NCBI RefSeq assembly: GCF_001045555.1
Contig: NZ_LFBU01000001.1
Location: 496,001 to 560,000, forward strand
Source of the DNA: Marinobacter subterrani
Lineage (GTDB): Bacteria > Pseudomonadota > Gammaproteobacteria > Pseudomonadales > Oleiphilaceae
DNA: 64,000 nt
Direction: 5' to 3'
This document shows positions 54,870 to 63,859 of the stretch, one piece after another (the stretch's first letter is position 1; each line of letters starts with the position of its first letter). The notes beneath the pieces were generated by a model. That model searched no databases. It was not told where the DNA came from and saw only the letters and a list, made by a program, of their open reading frames with translations. The translations under genes and the position numbers were made by a program.

Positions 54870-56582
54870 TCAGGACATCAGAGCCAGGGCTTCAGCAATC
54901 GGGCCTAGAATCAGCACCGGCATAAAGCTCAGCAGGGTAAACATCACAATCACCGCCAGGGTCATCAGCCCGAAGGTGGGCGTGTCGATGCTCGGGCTAC
55001 CGCGACCTTCCGGAGCAGACCGTTTGGCCGCAAGCGAGGCGGCAACCGCCAGAGGCGCCAGAATCGGAATGAAACGGCCAAGGGCCAGGTTGACGGCACA
55101 GGTAACGTTCCACCAGACAGTGCTGTCGCCCAGGCCTTCAAAGCCGGAACCATTATTGGCAAAGGCCGAGGCGTACTCGTAAATCACCTGGCTGATGCCG
55201 TGGAAACCCGGGTTGGAATTTCCGGTCAGAGCGGGGAAAGCCACGGTGATGGCGCTAAAGCCCAGAATAAGCAGCGGCTGAATCAAGAGGGCGATACACA
55301 CCAGCTTCATTTCCCGGGTTTCCAGGGCCTTGCCCGCAATTTCCGGTGCTCGCCCGATCATCAGGGAGCCGAGGAACGCAGCCAACAGCAGGAACAGCAG
55401 GTAACCAATCAGCCCTACGCCAATACCGCCGAAGGTAACGTTGATGAACATGTCGATCATCGGAATCATGCCGCCAATCGGGTTAAAGCTGTCGTGCATG
55501 CCGTTTACCGAGCCATTGGAAGTTTGCGTGGTCCAACTTCCCCAGAGCGCGGTTGCGGTTGCGCCAAATCGAACCTCCTTGCCTTCAAGGTTCGGGCCCT
55601 CGGCGGCCAGTCCTGAAAAGGCTGCGTTTGGCTGATTCTCAGACCAGATGGCGACAGACGTAAGCGAAACGGACATTACGACCATCACACCCATGACCAC
55701 CATGGCCAGCCGGCGCCGACCTGTCATGAAGCCGAGGGCAAACACCATCGCGGCAGGAATCAGTACCAGGGACACCGTCTGGACGAAATTGCTGATAGGG
55801 GTCGGGTTTTCCAGCGGTACGCTGGAGTTGGGGCCATACCAGCCACCACCGTTGGTGCCGACCTGCTTGATGGCGACCATTGGTGCAACAGGACCGATCG
55901 GAATGTTCTGTTCAGCCATTTCAGCGGTCTGATCCAGCGGAATTGCCGTGCGGGCGCCTTCATAGCTGTTGGGAACGCCCTGGGACGCAATAATCAAGGC
56001 AACCACAGCAGCGACCGGGAGCATCACCCGGACGACAGAGCGGGTGATATCTTCATAGAAGTTACCGACCGAAACCGGGCCTTCTGAAGAGGCTTGTGAT
56101 TGTTTATCACCGCGAACAAACAGGGTGCGGACAATCGCCACCAGAGCCGCCATACCTGCTGCCGGCGTCACCACCTGAAGCGTGACGATGCCGAAGGTAT
56201 GGGCCAGATAGCTCAGTTGTGCCTGGCCAGAATAATGCTGTTGGTTGGTGTTGGTCAGGAAGGAAACCGCGGTATGCAGGGCAAGATCCCAGCTCATGCC
56301 ACCGATACCATCAGGATTCAGAAAGAGGAAACCCTGGGCCATCAACAGCCCGAATATGATCAGCACCAGTACCAGATGCAGTTTCAGAAAGGCCTTGCCA
56401 TACCCCTGCCAGCTCATGGGTTGTGAGGGATCAACCCCGAACAGTCGATAAAGCCCGTTCTCTACCGGCAGAAAAACAGCACCCGCGGCTCCTTTCCCAC
56501 CGTTGAAAACGCCAGCAATGTACTTGCCCAGTGGCCACGCCAGCAGAAGCGTGGCCGCATAGATGATAATGACCTCGTTCAC
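54870..56582 (-). CDS. kdpA: Potassium-transporting ATPase channel-like subunit KdpA
   Basis: A 570-residue polytopic membrane protein with the superfamily-of-K-transporters fold. It carries the selectivity-filter-like segments [46 protein letters not shown] and [19 protein letters not shown]. It starts with GTG at 56582; this codon overlaps the stop of the preceding 26-codon gene in a GTGA arrangement, so its translation is probably coupled. KdpA selects and passes K+ in the KdpFABC complex. Confidence 0.95.
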   Translation of the reverse strand: MNEVIIIYAATLLLAWPLGKYIAGVFNGGKGAAGAVFLPVENGLYRLFGVDPSQPMSWQGYGKAFLKLHLVLVLIIFGLLMAQGFLFLNPDGIGGMSWDLALHTAVSFLTNTNQQHYSGQAQLSYLAHTFGIVTLQVVTPAAGMAALVAIVRTLFVRGDKQSQASSEGPVSVGNFYEDITRSVVRVMLPVAAVVALIIASQGVPNSYEGARTAIPLDQTAEMAEQNIPIGPVAPMVAIKQVGTNGGGWYGPNSSVPLENPTPISNFVQTVSLVLIPAAMVFALGFMTGRRRLAMVVMGVMVVMSVSLTSVAIWSENQPNAAFSGLAAEGPNLEGKEVRFGATATALWGSWTTQTSNGSVNGMHDSFNPIGGMIPMIDMFINVTFGGIGVGLIGYLLFLLLAAFLGSLMIGRAPEIAGKALETREMKLVCIALLIQPLLILGFSAITVAFPALTGNSNPGFHGISQVIYEYASAFANNGSGFEGLGDSTVWWNVTCAVNLALGRFIPILAPLAVAASLAAKRSAPEGRGSPSIDTPTFGLMTLAVIVMFTLLSFMPVLILGPIAEALALMS

Positions 56583-56659
56583 AGCCGTTCCTCCAGATCA
56601 ATGAACAGGAAACACAGGCCAAAAAGCCCCAGAATGATGCCAATGCCGATCAGTGCCAT
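56579..56659 (-). CDS. 26-residue membrane microprotein between kdpF and kdpA
   Basis: This small gene encodes MALIGIGIILGLFGLCFLFI followed by DLEERL: a single hydrophobic helix with a charged end. GAGAGG lies 9 nt upstream of its ATG, inside the end of kdpF. Its TGA overlaps the GTG start of kdpA (GTGA). The tight packing and the good ribosome-binding site argue that it is translated, at least to couple kdpF to kdpA. It could be a second KdpF-like stabilising peptide of the Kdp complex. I know of no name for it and the function is inferred from position only. Confidence 0.65.
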   Translation of the reverse strand: MALIGIGIILGLFGLCFLFIDLEERL

Positions 56660-56661
56660 GG

Positions 56662-56748
56662 TCAGAACCTCTCGGGCCAGAGCAGGGCGGCGACCAGGTA
56701 GGCGCCAACTGCAACAGAAACAATTAAAAGGAAAGTGGACACGCTCAT
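56662..56748 (-). CDS. kdpF: Potassium-transporting ATPase small subunit KdpF
   Basis: A 28-residue single-helix peptide, MSVSTFLLIVSVAVGAYLVA followed by ALLWPERF. The ending matches the P-E/A-F pattern of KdpF proteins (E. coli ends YALINAEAF). AAGGAG lies 3-8 nt upstream of the ATG. KdpF binds in the membrane part of the Kdp complex and stabilises it. It is the first gene of the kdp operon, with 103 bp upstream to the end of ktrB. Confidence 0.88.
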   Translation of the reverse strand: MSVSTFLLIVSVAVGAYLVAALLWPERF

Positions 56749-56821
56749 ACTCCTTCAGTGAGTGTGTCTCTATGGTGCTGGGGCAGGGCGTAAAAATTCG
56801 ATGACCAAATACCGTGGAGCC

Positions 56822-56841
56822 CGTAAAAAATGCGTTAAAAT
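56822..56841 (-). promoter_or_regulatory. KdpE-box-like site upstream of kdpF
   Basis: On the minus strand the sequence reads ATTTTAACGCATTTTTTACG, which can be read as TTTTAA-N5-TTTTTA. This is similar to the E. coli KdpE site TTTATA-N5-TTTACA. It begins about 73 nt upstream of the kdpF ATG, a suitable activator position. A second TTTTTACG copy lies nearer the gene at 56789-56796. Confidence 0.4.
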
Positions 56842-56851
56842 CCGTTCAGCT

Positions 56852-58222
56852 TCAGCCGACCGGAAACTCGGTATTGGCATATTGAACGTGGGATTTGCGC
56901 CGCACGGTAAGGGTATACCCGAGCGTGAGGGGGCCGAGGCGGCCAACCAGCATCACTGCCATGATCACCAGTTGGCCGGCAGTGCCAAGTTCGCTGGTTG
57001 TGCCGCGAGACAGACCAACGGTGCCGAACGCGGAAACCACCTCGAAGGCGATATCAAGAAACTCGTCCTCAACCAGAATGCTCAGTGACAGAACACCCAC
57101 GAAAACCACCGCCATCCCGATGGTTGCTGTCGCGAGGGCCTTGAGTACCGTTTCACTGCTCAGGGAACGCCGGAAAAAGCTGACCTTGAGATGGCCGCGC
57201 AGGAAAGACCGGGTGGCCGCAATCAGGATGACAAAGGTTGAAACTTTAATACCACTGGCTGTGGAGTTGGGTGCGCCGCCGATGAACATCAGTAGCAGCA
57301 TCAGCACGCTGGTTCCGGCGGTTAATGCGCCTATGTCGAGCGTGTTGAAGCCTGCGGTTCTCGGTGTCACGCCCTGGAACCAGGCCGCCAGAAGCTTATC
57401 CCCGAAACTGTCCAGCCCGCCCAGGGTTGCCGGGTTGCCGAACTCCAGAATCAGAATGGCTGCGGTGGCGATAAGGTTGAGCAGCAGAGTGGTCAGCAAT
57501 ATCACCTTCACGTACACCGACAACCGGGACCAACAGCGTTTGTCCAGAATTTCCATCACGACGATGTAGCCAAGGCCACCTGTGATGAAAAGGGCAGTTA
57601 CCGAAAGGGTTATGCCAGGGTGGCCGACATAGGCAGAGAGGCTGTCTGGTGATAACGCAAAGCCCGCATTGTTGAAGGCTGAAATGGTGTAGAACAGTGC
57701 CTGGTAAAGGCCTTCGGCCCAGCCAAGTTCGGGCACGAAAAACAGGCTCAGAAGCACAATACCGATGGACTCGGCAGCCAGCGCAAAGAGCGCAATGGAA
57801 CCCCCGGCTTTTCTGGCGGTGTGTAGCGAGATTTCGTTGAACGCTTCCTGAGCAACCAACTGATGTTGCAGGCGGAGTTTGAAGCCCAGGGCGAGGGCAG
57901 TCAGCACAGCAAAGGTCATCAAACCCAGGCCGCCAAGCTGGATCAGCGTCAGAATCACGAGCTGCCCGAACAGGGTGTATTGGCTGCCGGTATCCACAAC
58001 AACGAGGCCGGTAACGGTGATGGCTGATGTGGCTGTAAAGGCCGCTTCCATCCAGGTGACAGGTTCAACCGTGGCAAAAGGCAACTTCAGCAAGCAGGCG
58101 CCCAGCCCGATCAGGACCAGAAACGCCTCAAGCAGGAGCCGGGGAGGATTGATGCGTCGCTCACGGTTTGACCCAGTGTCCGACGTACGATGCGCAATCA
58201 GATCAAGAAATTTCGCTTTCAT
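56852..58222 (-). CDS. ktrB: Potassium uptake channel subunit KtrB
   Basis: A 456-residue polytopic protein with four filter-like P-loops: TSAITVTGLVVVDTG, AFNNAGFALSPD, GVTPRTAGFNTLD and SAFGTVGLSRGTT. GGAPNSTASGIKVSTF also fits. This is the KtrB/TrkH fold, and the shorter N terminus (no extra two helices) makes it KtrB rather than TrkH. It starts in a 4-nt overlap with the end of ktrA, its regulatory partner. KtrAB carries out Na+-dependent K+ uptake in osmotic adaptation. Confidence 0.92.
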   Translation of the reverse strand: MKAKFLDLIAHRTSDTGSNRERRINPPRLLLEAFLVLIGLGACLLKLPFATVEPVTWMEAAFTATSAITVTGLVVVDTGSQYTLFGQLVILTLIQLGGLGLMTFAVLTALALGFKLRLQHQLVAQEAFNEISLHTARKAGGSIALFALAAESIGIVLLSLFFVPELGWAEGLYQALFYTISAFNNAGFALSPDSLSAYVGHPGITLSVTALFITGGLGYIVVMEILDKRCWSRLSVYVKVILLTTLLLNLIATAAILILEFGNPATLGGLDSFGDKLLAAWFQGVTPRTAGFNTLDIGALTAGTSVLMLLLMFIGGAPNSTASGIKVSTFVILIAATRSFLRGHLKVSFFRRSLSSETVLKALATATIGMAVVFVGVLSLSILVEDEFLDIAFEVVSAFGTVGLSRGTTSELGTAGQLVIMAVMLVGRLGPLTLGYTLTVRRKSHVQYANTEFPVG

Positions 58223-58872
58223 AGGCGGTCGACGAGTTCTCTCAGGTCGTCAAGATGCCCGCCAAGCACCAGCCGATCGCCATGTCGAATTGTCCAGGTA
58301 TGATCCGGATGGGGGTGCGCTTCCTGTAACCGTTTCAAAACCAGTGCTTCTACCGGTGCGCCATCAATGAGTTCGGCAATGGTTTTATCCACCAGTTCCT
58401 CCGTGGTGTAGAAATCCACCACGAAGTAATCATCGTCCAGACTCAGGTAGTCATGCACCATGGGATAGTTCAGCTCCTGCGAAATCCGGACACCCATCTC
58501 GTATTCAGGCCCGATCACACGGGTTGCGCCGAGGCGCTCAAGAATCCGGTGGTGCTGGTTGGTCAGTGCCTTGGCCCACACTTTTTTCACTCCAAGCTCG
58601 CGAAGCTGCATGGTTGCCAGCATGGTGGCCTCAACGTTCCTGCCAATGGCCACCACAGCTGCGTCGTAGCTTCCGGCATTCAGCTCGATGAGGGAGTTTT
58701 CATCGGTGACATCCGCAATAACGGCGTGAGTAATGTCTTCCGCCAGTCTTTCCACTCGCTGTTCATCGGAATCGAGGCCCAGAACGTCATGCCCCAGACG
58801 GGTCAGCTCCCGGGCGATCGTCTCGCCAAAAATACCAAGGCCAATGACGATGATTTGCTGTTTTCCAATCAT
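58219..58872 (-). CDS. ktrA: Potassium uptake regulatory subunit KtrA (RCK domain)
   Basis: A 217-residue cytoplasmic protein. The N-terminal RCK_N domain has the Rossmann motif IIVIGLGIFGETIARELTRLG and the acidic ribose-binding LDSDEQRV. The C-terminal RCK_C domain (about 135-217) includes VEALVLKRLQEAHPHPDHTW. KtrA forms an octameric gating ring that binds ATP/ADP or NAD(H) and opens KtrB. It overlaps ktrB by 4 nt. It is divergent from trkH across a 358-bp region with unusual inverted repeats. Confidence 0.92.
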   Translation of the reverse strand: MIGKQQIIVIGLGIFGETIARELTRLGHDVLGLDSDEQRVERLAEDITHAVIADVTDENSLIELNAGSYDAAVVAIGRNVEATMLATMQLRELGVKKVWAKALTNQHHRILERLGATRVIGPEYEMGVRISQELNYPMVHDYLSLDDDYFVVDFYTTEELVDKTIAELIDGAPVEALVLKRLQEAHPHPDHTWTIRHGDRLVLGGHLDDLRELVDRL

Positions 58873-59230
58873 GAGCTTGGACCTCTCCCGGGCCTTATAG
58901 AATAACGAAAGGGTATAAGTGTAGCGCTTCCCTGGCCAGGATCTGCCAAAAGTTCGATGGCAGCCCTGTAAAATACCGTGAAATTCCGTCAGATCCTGGC
59001 CTGAATCTCGTAATCACCGGTCGCTGGCGCGAAAAAACGGTTGCCGCCTAGTGAATCTTACGCGGCTGCAAAATACAATGGGCGTCTTTGTCCCCGGCGA
59101 GGCGGTCGCCAGTGCAAGATAATAAGGGGTGTCCGGTAGCAGCAGAGGCTATTTTGACTATCCTGCACATACTCAATTTTGGGGCCATTTTGGCTCAAAC
59201 GTTGTCAACGAGGTCTGAGCAGCTCTAATT
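58873..59230. other. 358-bp divergent intergenic region ktrA / trkH with inverted repeats
   Basis: No gene is visible. GGCCAGGATCTG (58934-58945) and CAGATCCTGGCC (58990-59001) are a perfect 12-bp inverted repeat around a 44-nt loop. That loop has its own TGCCA / TGGCA arms at 58944-58962. A second composite structure follows: CTGGCG (59024-59029) pairs with CGCCAG (59107-59112), and CCGCCT (59044-59049) with AGGCGG (59100-59105). This leaves a bulged A-rich CGAAAAAACGGTT on the left side. The region must contain both promoters; the repeats could be operators or structured leaders. Confidence 0.6.
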
Positions 59231-60688
59231 ATGCCACTTATAAACATCCTGCCTGTCGTTCAGATCCTGGGTTTTCTGCTAATTCTCGTGAGTGCCCTGA
59301 TGACACTGCCGGTTACCCTGTTGATGTTCGAGGGCGGAGTGCCGGACTGGCTGGCATTTGTCAAGTCTGCAGCTATCTGCTTTGGTGTCGGTTTAGCCGG
59401 TTTCCTCGCCGCCGGCAAACAGCGCCATGGTCTCAAGCAGCGGGAGATGTTTATCCTCACCGTGTCGGCGTGGGTTATCATTCCCGGGTTTGCAAGCCTC
59501 CCATTACTGTTTAGCGACCTCAACCTCAGCGTTACTGATGCATTTTTCGAGAGTATTTCGGGCGTAACAACCACAGGTTCCACGATTCTTACCGGCCTGG
59601 ACACATTGCCCGCGGACATTCTGCTCTGGCGTTCCATTCTGCAATGGATGGGAGGTATCGGGTTCATTGGCATGGCCGTGGCGATTCTGCCCTTTTTGCG
59701 AATCGGTGGTATGCGGCTCTTTGCCACCGAATCGTCTGAATGGACCGAGAAAGCGGTACCACGAACCAACCGTCTGGCCCGGGGGCTGGTGGTCAGCTAC
59801 CTGCTGTTAACGATCGGTTGTATTGCGGCTTACTGGCTGGCGGGCATGGACCTCTTCAATGCCATCAATCATGCGCTGACAACCGTTTCGACGGGCGGAT
59901 ATTCGACCTCAGACAGCTCAATGGGACAGTTTGATCAGCTTTCAATTTTTGTCGCGTCGAGCATCTTCATGATACTGGGAAGCGTCCCGTTTTTTCTGTT
60001 CGTCAGACTGGTAAATGGCCAGGCCCAGCCACTACTGAGGGATCAACAGGTTCATTTTTTTATAAAATTCCTCGTTTTGGTTGCGGCGGTGATCGCGCTC
60101 TATCGAGTTCTGAATGATGGGGCGGTTCCTCTGGATGCCTTTGTCCACGCCTTGTTTAATGTTACCTCGGTGGTTACAACCACCGGATACGCCTCCCAGG
60201 ATTACTCGATGTGGGGCCCTTTTGTGGTGGTGGTGTTCTTTTTCCTGACGTTTGTAGGAGGGTGCTCGGGCTCGACGGCGGGTGGTATGAAAATTTTCCG
60301 TTTCCAGTTGTCCATGTTGCTTCTGCGTGAGCAGGTACTCAGGCTTATGCACCCCAACGCGGTGGTAGCACGACATTACAACGGGCGAATCATCAGCGAT
60401 GAAATCGTCGCCTCCAGTGTCGCCTTCTCCTTTATATTTCTTGCCACACTGGCTGTTGTAGCGTCGATGCTGGCGTTGTTGGGGCTTGATTTGACAACCA
60501 GCCTGAGTGGGGCGGCGACAGCGTTGTCAAACGTTGGCCCGGGGCTGGGCGACATAATTGGCCCGGCAGGAACCTTCCAGACGTTGCCGGATGCAGCAAA
60601 GTGGGTGTTGATGACAGCCATGTTGCTCGGGCGGCTGGAGCTTCTGAGTGTGTTTGTAATGTTCTCGCCGCAGTTCTGGCGCAGCTGA
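59231..60688 (+). CDS. trkH: Trk potassium uptake membrane subunit TrkH
   Basis: A 485-residue polytopic protein of full TrkH length with four P-loops: SGVTTTGSTILTGLDTLP, TTVSTGGYSTSDSS, TSVVTTTGYASQDY and ALSNVGPGLGDI. GGCSGSTAGGMKIFRFQ and the C-terminal ending FWRS are also typical of TrkH. Unlike KtrB it has the extra N-terminal helices. It should work with a TrkA gating protein, which is not next to it; the neighbouring KtrA is smaller and pairs with KtrB. It is divergent from ktrA, and the ribosome-binding site is weak. Confidence 0.93.
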   Translation: MPLINILPVVQILGFLLILVSALMTLPVTLLMFEGGVPDWLAFVKSAAICFGVGLAGFLAAGKQRHGLKQREMFILTVSAWVIIPGFASLPLLFSDLNLSVTDAFFESISGVTTTGSTILTGLDTLPADILLWRSILQWMGGIGFIGMAVAILPFLRIGGMRLFATESSEWTEKAVPRTNRLARGLVVSYLLLTIGCIAAYWLAGMDLFNAINHALTTVSTGGYSTSDSSMGQFDQLSIFVASSIFMILGSVPFFLFVRLVNGQAQPLLRDQQVHFFIKFLVLVAAVIALYRVLNDGAVPLDAFVHALFNVTSVVTTTGYASQDYSMWGPFVVVVFFFLTFVGGCSGSTAGGMKIFRFQLSMLLLREQVLRLMHPNAVVARHYNGRIISDEIVASSVAFSFIFLATLAVVASMLALLGLDLTTSLSGAATALSNVGPGLGDIIGPAGTFQTLPDAAKWVLMTAMLLGRLELLSVFVMFSPQFWRS

Positions 60689-60720
60689 TTCCATTCGGGC
60701 GAAGTCGTCTGCTTTTGGAC

Positions 60721-62040
60721 TCAGACCAGATAGATCTCCGCCTCAAATCCATCCCCGCATCCGGTTGCCGGTGAGCGCAGAACCAGTGTCATACCTGCAC
60801 CCTCAGCAATCGCATCGGCAATTGCCAGGCCCAGGCCTGAGCCTGGCCCATGGGTGGTCGCGCGCACAAACCGGTTTCGCAACAGGGCAAGCTGGTCTGG
60901 CGGTATGAGGTTGCCCCCATTGCGCACCCGCAATGCACCGTCTGCGGTCAGGGATACCTCCACTGGCTGGTCCGGGGAGCCATATTTGACAGCGTTTTCG
61001 ATCAGGTTGCGCGCCAGAATCGCGAAGGCGTCGGGATCCAGGAACGAGTTGGCCTCGCGCCCGGGCAGGGTGAGGTTAATTCGTCCCGGGGCCTCTCCTT
61101 CAAAATCGCCTACGACCATTGTCAGGATTGGCACAAGATTGTGCTGATCCTGGGATATCGCACCTCCGCCTTCCGCTTTTGCCAGTTCCAGCAGTTTTCC
61201 GGACAGACCCGCGAGACTGCGCAGTGCCTCCTCAATCTCACCAACTCTGGTCCTGAGCGGATCGCTGTGTACCTCGGTTTTCAGCCGCTGCACCTTGGCG
61301 AGCGCTGTTGCCAGGGGTGTTCGCAACTCATGGGCACTGTTTGCGGTAAAACTCCGTTCGGTTTCGAGCGCGCGGAGCAATCGTTCCAGCAACCGGTTGA
61401 CGGCAACAGCGACCGGCTCAAATTCTGCGGGTAACCGGCCACCCTCAACCGGGGAGAGATCCCCGGCACCGCGGGATTCTATCGATTGCTGGAATTCGAC
61501 CACCCTGCGCAGAGAAAGCCGGACAACCCACCAGACACCCAGCAGGCTGACAGGGATGAGAAAAAGCAAAGGCATCAGCAAGGCCAGGCCCGCCTCCAAC
61601 GCAGCCTCACGCCGGTGCGCCAGGGGCTCGGCCACTTCGATGTAGATCGTATCGCTGACGGCAGACGCACCGTATATCCGGTGGGTCGACGTGTTGGAAA
61701 ACCCTTTCCGGGGTAATGTTGCAAAAACGTCCGGGTCGGCATCGTGGGACTGAAGCAGGATCTTCCCCTGCCGGTCTCTGACCACGTAGGTGAGATGTTC
61801 GTCATGTTCTTCCAGGGCAGGGGCCGTCTCGTTCCTGGCGCCAATTTCCCGGTTCAGGATGCCCGTCACCGCCAGCGGCAGAACCCGTTGGGCCGTTTCC
61901 TGAAGGGCGCTGTCAAAAACCTCATTCATCTCGTGCTGTGCCACCAGGCCTGACGCTGTGACACCAAGCAGCCAGAGCAGGGTGACGCCGAACGTAAGGG
62001 CGATGCCAAGGCGTTTCTGTAAGCTGGTTCTATTGCTCAT
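60721..62040 (-). CDS. Two-component sensor histidine kinase
   Basis: A 439-residue kinase. Two membrane helices (about 11-33 and 155-178) enclose a periplasmic domain of about 120 residues. A HAMP region follows. The phosphoacceptor motif is FTANSAHELRTPLATALAK, and the ATPase domain has NLIENAVKYGSP and GPGSGLGLAIADAIAEGAG. The layout is that of the QseC/PmrB type. The start overlaps the end of the response regulator gene by 11 nt, so they form an operon. The likely target is the divergent PepSY/DUF2271 operon. Confidence 0.9.
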   Translation of the reverse strand: MSNRTSLQKRLGIALTFGVTLLWLLGVTASGLVAQHEMNEVFDSALQETAQRVLPLAVTGILNREIGARNETAPALEEHDEHLTYVVRDRQGKILLQSHDADPDVFATLPRKGFSNTSTHRIYGASAVSDTIYIEVAEPLAHRREAALEAGLALLMPLLFLIPVSLLGVWWVVRLSLRRVVEFQQSIESRGAGDLSPVEGGRLPAEFEPVAVAVNRLLERLLRALETERSFTANSAHELRTPLATALAKVQRLKTEVHSDPLRTRVGEIEEALRSLAGLSGKLLELAKAEGGGAISQDQHNLVPILTMVVGDFEGEAPGRINLTLPGREANSFLDPDAFAILARNLIENAVKYGSPDQPVEVSLTADGALRVRNGGNLIPPDQLALLRNRFVRATTHGPGSGLGLAIADAIAEGAGMTLVLRSPATGCGDGFEAEIYLV

Positions 62041-62695
62041 GTGTGTCCAGGCGATAGCCCATGCCCCTGACAGTTATAATGGCGTTGCGCCCGAGTTTTT
62101 TTCGCAAACGGCTGACATAGACTTCAATGGTGTTGCTTTCGATTTCCGCACCGAAGGCGTAGAGGCGATCTTCCAGTTGCGATCGTGATAATAGTATCCC
62201 GGGTCGCTGGATAAAGCCCTCGAACAACGCCCATTCCCGGGCGGTAAGCTCTATCGACTGGCCATCGCGACTGATGCGGTGATCACCGAGATCCACCTCG
62301 AGATTGCCCACATGAATGCGTGGGCTCGGGTTGCCCCGATAACGCCGGGCGACCGCGGCCACACGGGCCGACAGCTCGGATAGATCAAAAGGTTTTACCA
62401 GGTAGTCGTCGGCGCCGGCGTTCAGCCCTTCAATCCGGTCAGACACCTGGTCCCTGGCGGTAAGGATGATCACGGGGGTTGTGTTTCCGGCGGTTCTCAG
62501 CTTTTTCAGGAAGCCGAGCCCATGGCCGTCGGGCAGCATCAGGTCGAGCAATATCAGATCGTAGGCTGTGGTCTGAACGCTGGTGTCGGCAAAGGCTAGG
62601 GTTTGAACCCAGTCCACTGCGTGGCCGTCATCCGTGATCTGATCCCGCACAGCCTCGGCGAGCCCCGCAGTATCTTCAACCAGCAATACCCGCAT
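62030..62695 (-). CDS. OmpR-family response regulator
   Basis: A 221-residue regulator. The receiver domain has LLVEDTAGLAEAV and DLILLDLMLPDGHGLGFL with phosphoacceptor Asp51, then LTARD and DYLVKPFDLSELSARV. The DNA-binding winged helix has IELTAREWALFEGFI, SQLEDRLY and NTIEVYVSRLRKKLG. I chose the ATG at 62695, with AAAGG about 6 nt upstream; an upstream start at 62818 would add an unrelated segment. It is divergent from the PepSY operon across 229 bp. Confidence 0.92.
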   Translation of the reverse strand: MRVLLVEDTAGLAEAVRDQITDDGHAVDWVQTLAFADTSVQTTAYDLILLDLMLPDGHGLGFLKKLRTAGNTTPVIILTARDQVSDRIEGLNAGADDYLVKPFDLSELSARVAAVARRYRGNPSPRIHVGNLEVDLGDHRISRDGQSIELTAREWALFEGFIQRPGILLSRSQLEDRLYAFGAEIESNTIEVYVSRLRKKLGRNAIITVRGMGYRLDTHEQ

Positions 62696-62798
62696 GCCGC
62701 ACCTTTTCGTCAGTACAAGTTGGAGCAATCCCGGACAGAGTCTACGGCCGTTACCTGACAACAGCCTGAAGAGAGGGAGCATTATTGTTGCTTGCGCC

Positions 62799-62848
62799 TT
62801 CACTGCGAGTCTACACAAAGCATACCCGTTTCGCCTGCGTTCACTGCG
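62799..62848. repeat. Direct repeat TTCACTGCG in the divergent regulator / PepSY region
   Basis: TTCACTGCG occurs at 62799-62807 and again at 62840-62848, a 41-bp period, or about four helical turns. Both copies lie between the response regulator start and the PepSY gene start. Direct repeats on one face of the helix are a usual layout for OmpR-family binding, although spacing of 10-22 bp is more common. Confidence 0.35.
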
Positions 62849-62924
62849 GGGGCCCGGTGGCGTTCAGGCCAGTGTCAGGAAAACCTCATAAAGTCTTCGT
62901 TGTGGATTCAACAGGAGACATTTC

Positions 62925-63335
62925 ATGAAGACCAAACCCATGCTTTTAGGCCTCACGGTTTTGTTACTGAGTACTCCGTTGCTGGCTGACGATGATTGTG
63001 ATGACTCGGTGGCCAACTGGCAGCCCCGGGAAAACCTGCGTTCGAAACTGGAGGGGCAGGGCTGGACGGTATACCGCATCAAGGTGGATGACGGTTGCTA
63101 TGAGGTGAAGGGCCTCGATCCGGAAGGTCACCGCACAGAGGCTTTGTTTGCTCCGGCCTCCCTCATGCTGATGGAAGTGGAACGGGAAGAGGGCGAGGGC
63201 GATGACGATGACGAGGACGAGAGCAACGAAGGCAGCTACGGCAACCAGAACCCGATCGGTACCCAGGGCACCGGCCAGGCGCCGGCTCCCACGAACGGCA
63301 TCGTCAAGGGTCGTCCCAAAGTTACCGTCGAATGA
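62925..63335 (+). CDS. Exported PepSY-domain protein
   Basis: A 136-residue protein. The signal peptide MKTKPMLLGLTVLLLSTPLLA is cleaved before DDDCDD. A single PepSY-like domain (about 30-85) has NWQPRENLRSKLEGQGWTV, YRIKVDDGCYEVKGLD and RTEALFAPASLML. The tail (about 86-136) is strongly acidic (EREEGEGDDDDEDESNEG) and then Gly/Pro-rich, and could bind cations. The two cysteines at about 25 and 58 may form a disulfide. AGGAGA 8 nt upstream supports the start. It is the first gene of an operon with DUF2271 and PepSY-TM proteins. Confidence 0.85.
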   Translation: MKTKPMLLGLTVLLLSTPLLADDDCDDSVANWQPRENLRSKLEGQGWTVYRIKVDDGCYEVKGLDPEGHRTEALFAPASLMLMEVEREEGEGDDDDEDESNEGSYGNQNPIGTQGTGQAPAPTNGIVKGRPKVTVE

Positions 63336-63366
63336 GCCGACTTCAGGCTTTTACCGGAGAGACTGT

Positions 63367-63837
63367 ATGAAAAAGATCGCTCTTGCCCTGGGCCTGGCTT
63401 TGGCATTCGCACTGCCGGCGCTTGCCCAGGCTCGTGAAGTCACCTTTACGACTGAACTGCTCAACTACGGAGGCGATGGCGCCTATCTGGCGCTTTACCT
63501 CACGGATGCCTCCGGAAACTACCAGGGAACTCTCTGGGTTGCTGGAAGAAAATCCAAATACTACAGGCACCTGAGTGGCTGGGCCCGCGGCAGCAGGCTC
63601 AATCCGGCTGAGTATGATGGCCTGACAGGGGCCAGTATCACCAGCGGGAAAACCCTGAAAATCACCCTCAACCTGGACGATGCCCTGATTGACAGCGGCC
63701 ATGAGATCCGTATCGACACCGCCGTCGAGGACATGCGTGAGAACCGGGCGGATGTCGCGGTACCACTGACCAGCGAAGGGGCCGGTAAACCGGTTGCCGG
63801 GCGTGGTTATGTTCGCTCGTTCCGTTACGACTTCTGA
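63367..63837 (+). CDS. Exported DUF2271-family protein
   Basis: A 156-residue protein. The signal peptide MKKIALALGLALAFALPALAQA is followed by a beta-rich domain. The DUF2271 pattern includes YLALYLTDASGNYQGTLWVAG, YYRHLSGWARGS, DGLTGASITSGKTLKI and IRIDTAVEDMRENRADVAVPL. The T-G-A-S segment resembles the flavinylation consensus DGxTGAT seen in FMN-carrying periplasmic proteins, so covalent FMN is possible but not certain. The ATG at 63367 has GGAGAG upstream. It lies 31 nt after the PepSY gene. The family occurs with ApbE and PepSY-TM proteins in extracytosolic electron transfer. Confidence 0.82.
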   Translation: MKKIALALGLALAFALPALAQAREVTFTTELLNYGGDGAYLALYLTDASGNYQGTLWVAGRKSKYYRHLSGWARGSRLNPAEYDGLTGASITSGKTLKITLNLDDALIDSGHEIRIDTAVEDMRENRADVAVPLTSEGAGKPVAGRGYVRSFRYDF

Positions 63838-63859
63838 CTGACTCGTGGGAGCTAAGGCA

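Noticed and set aside
59024..59112. A known riboswitch class such as c-di-GMP-I
   Set aside because: The paired segments form a bulged stem, but the conserved core sequences of c-di-GMP-I are absent; I keep it only as an unassigned structure.
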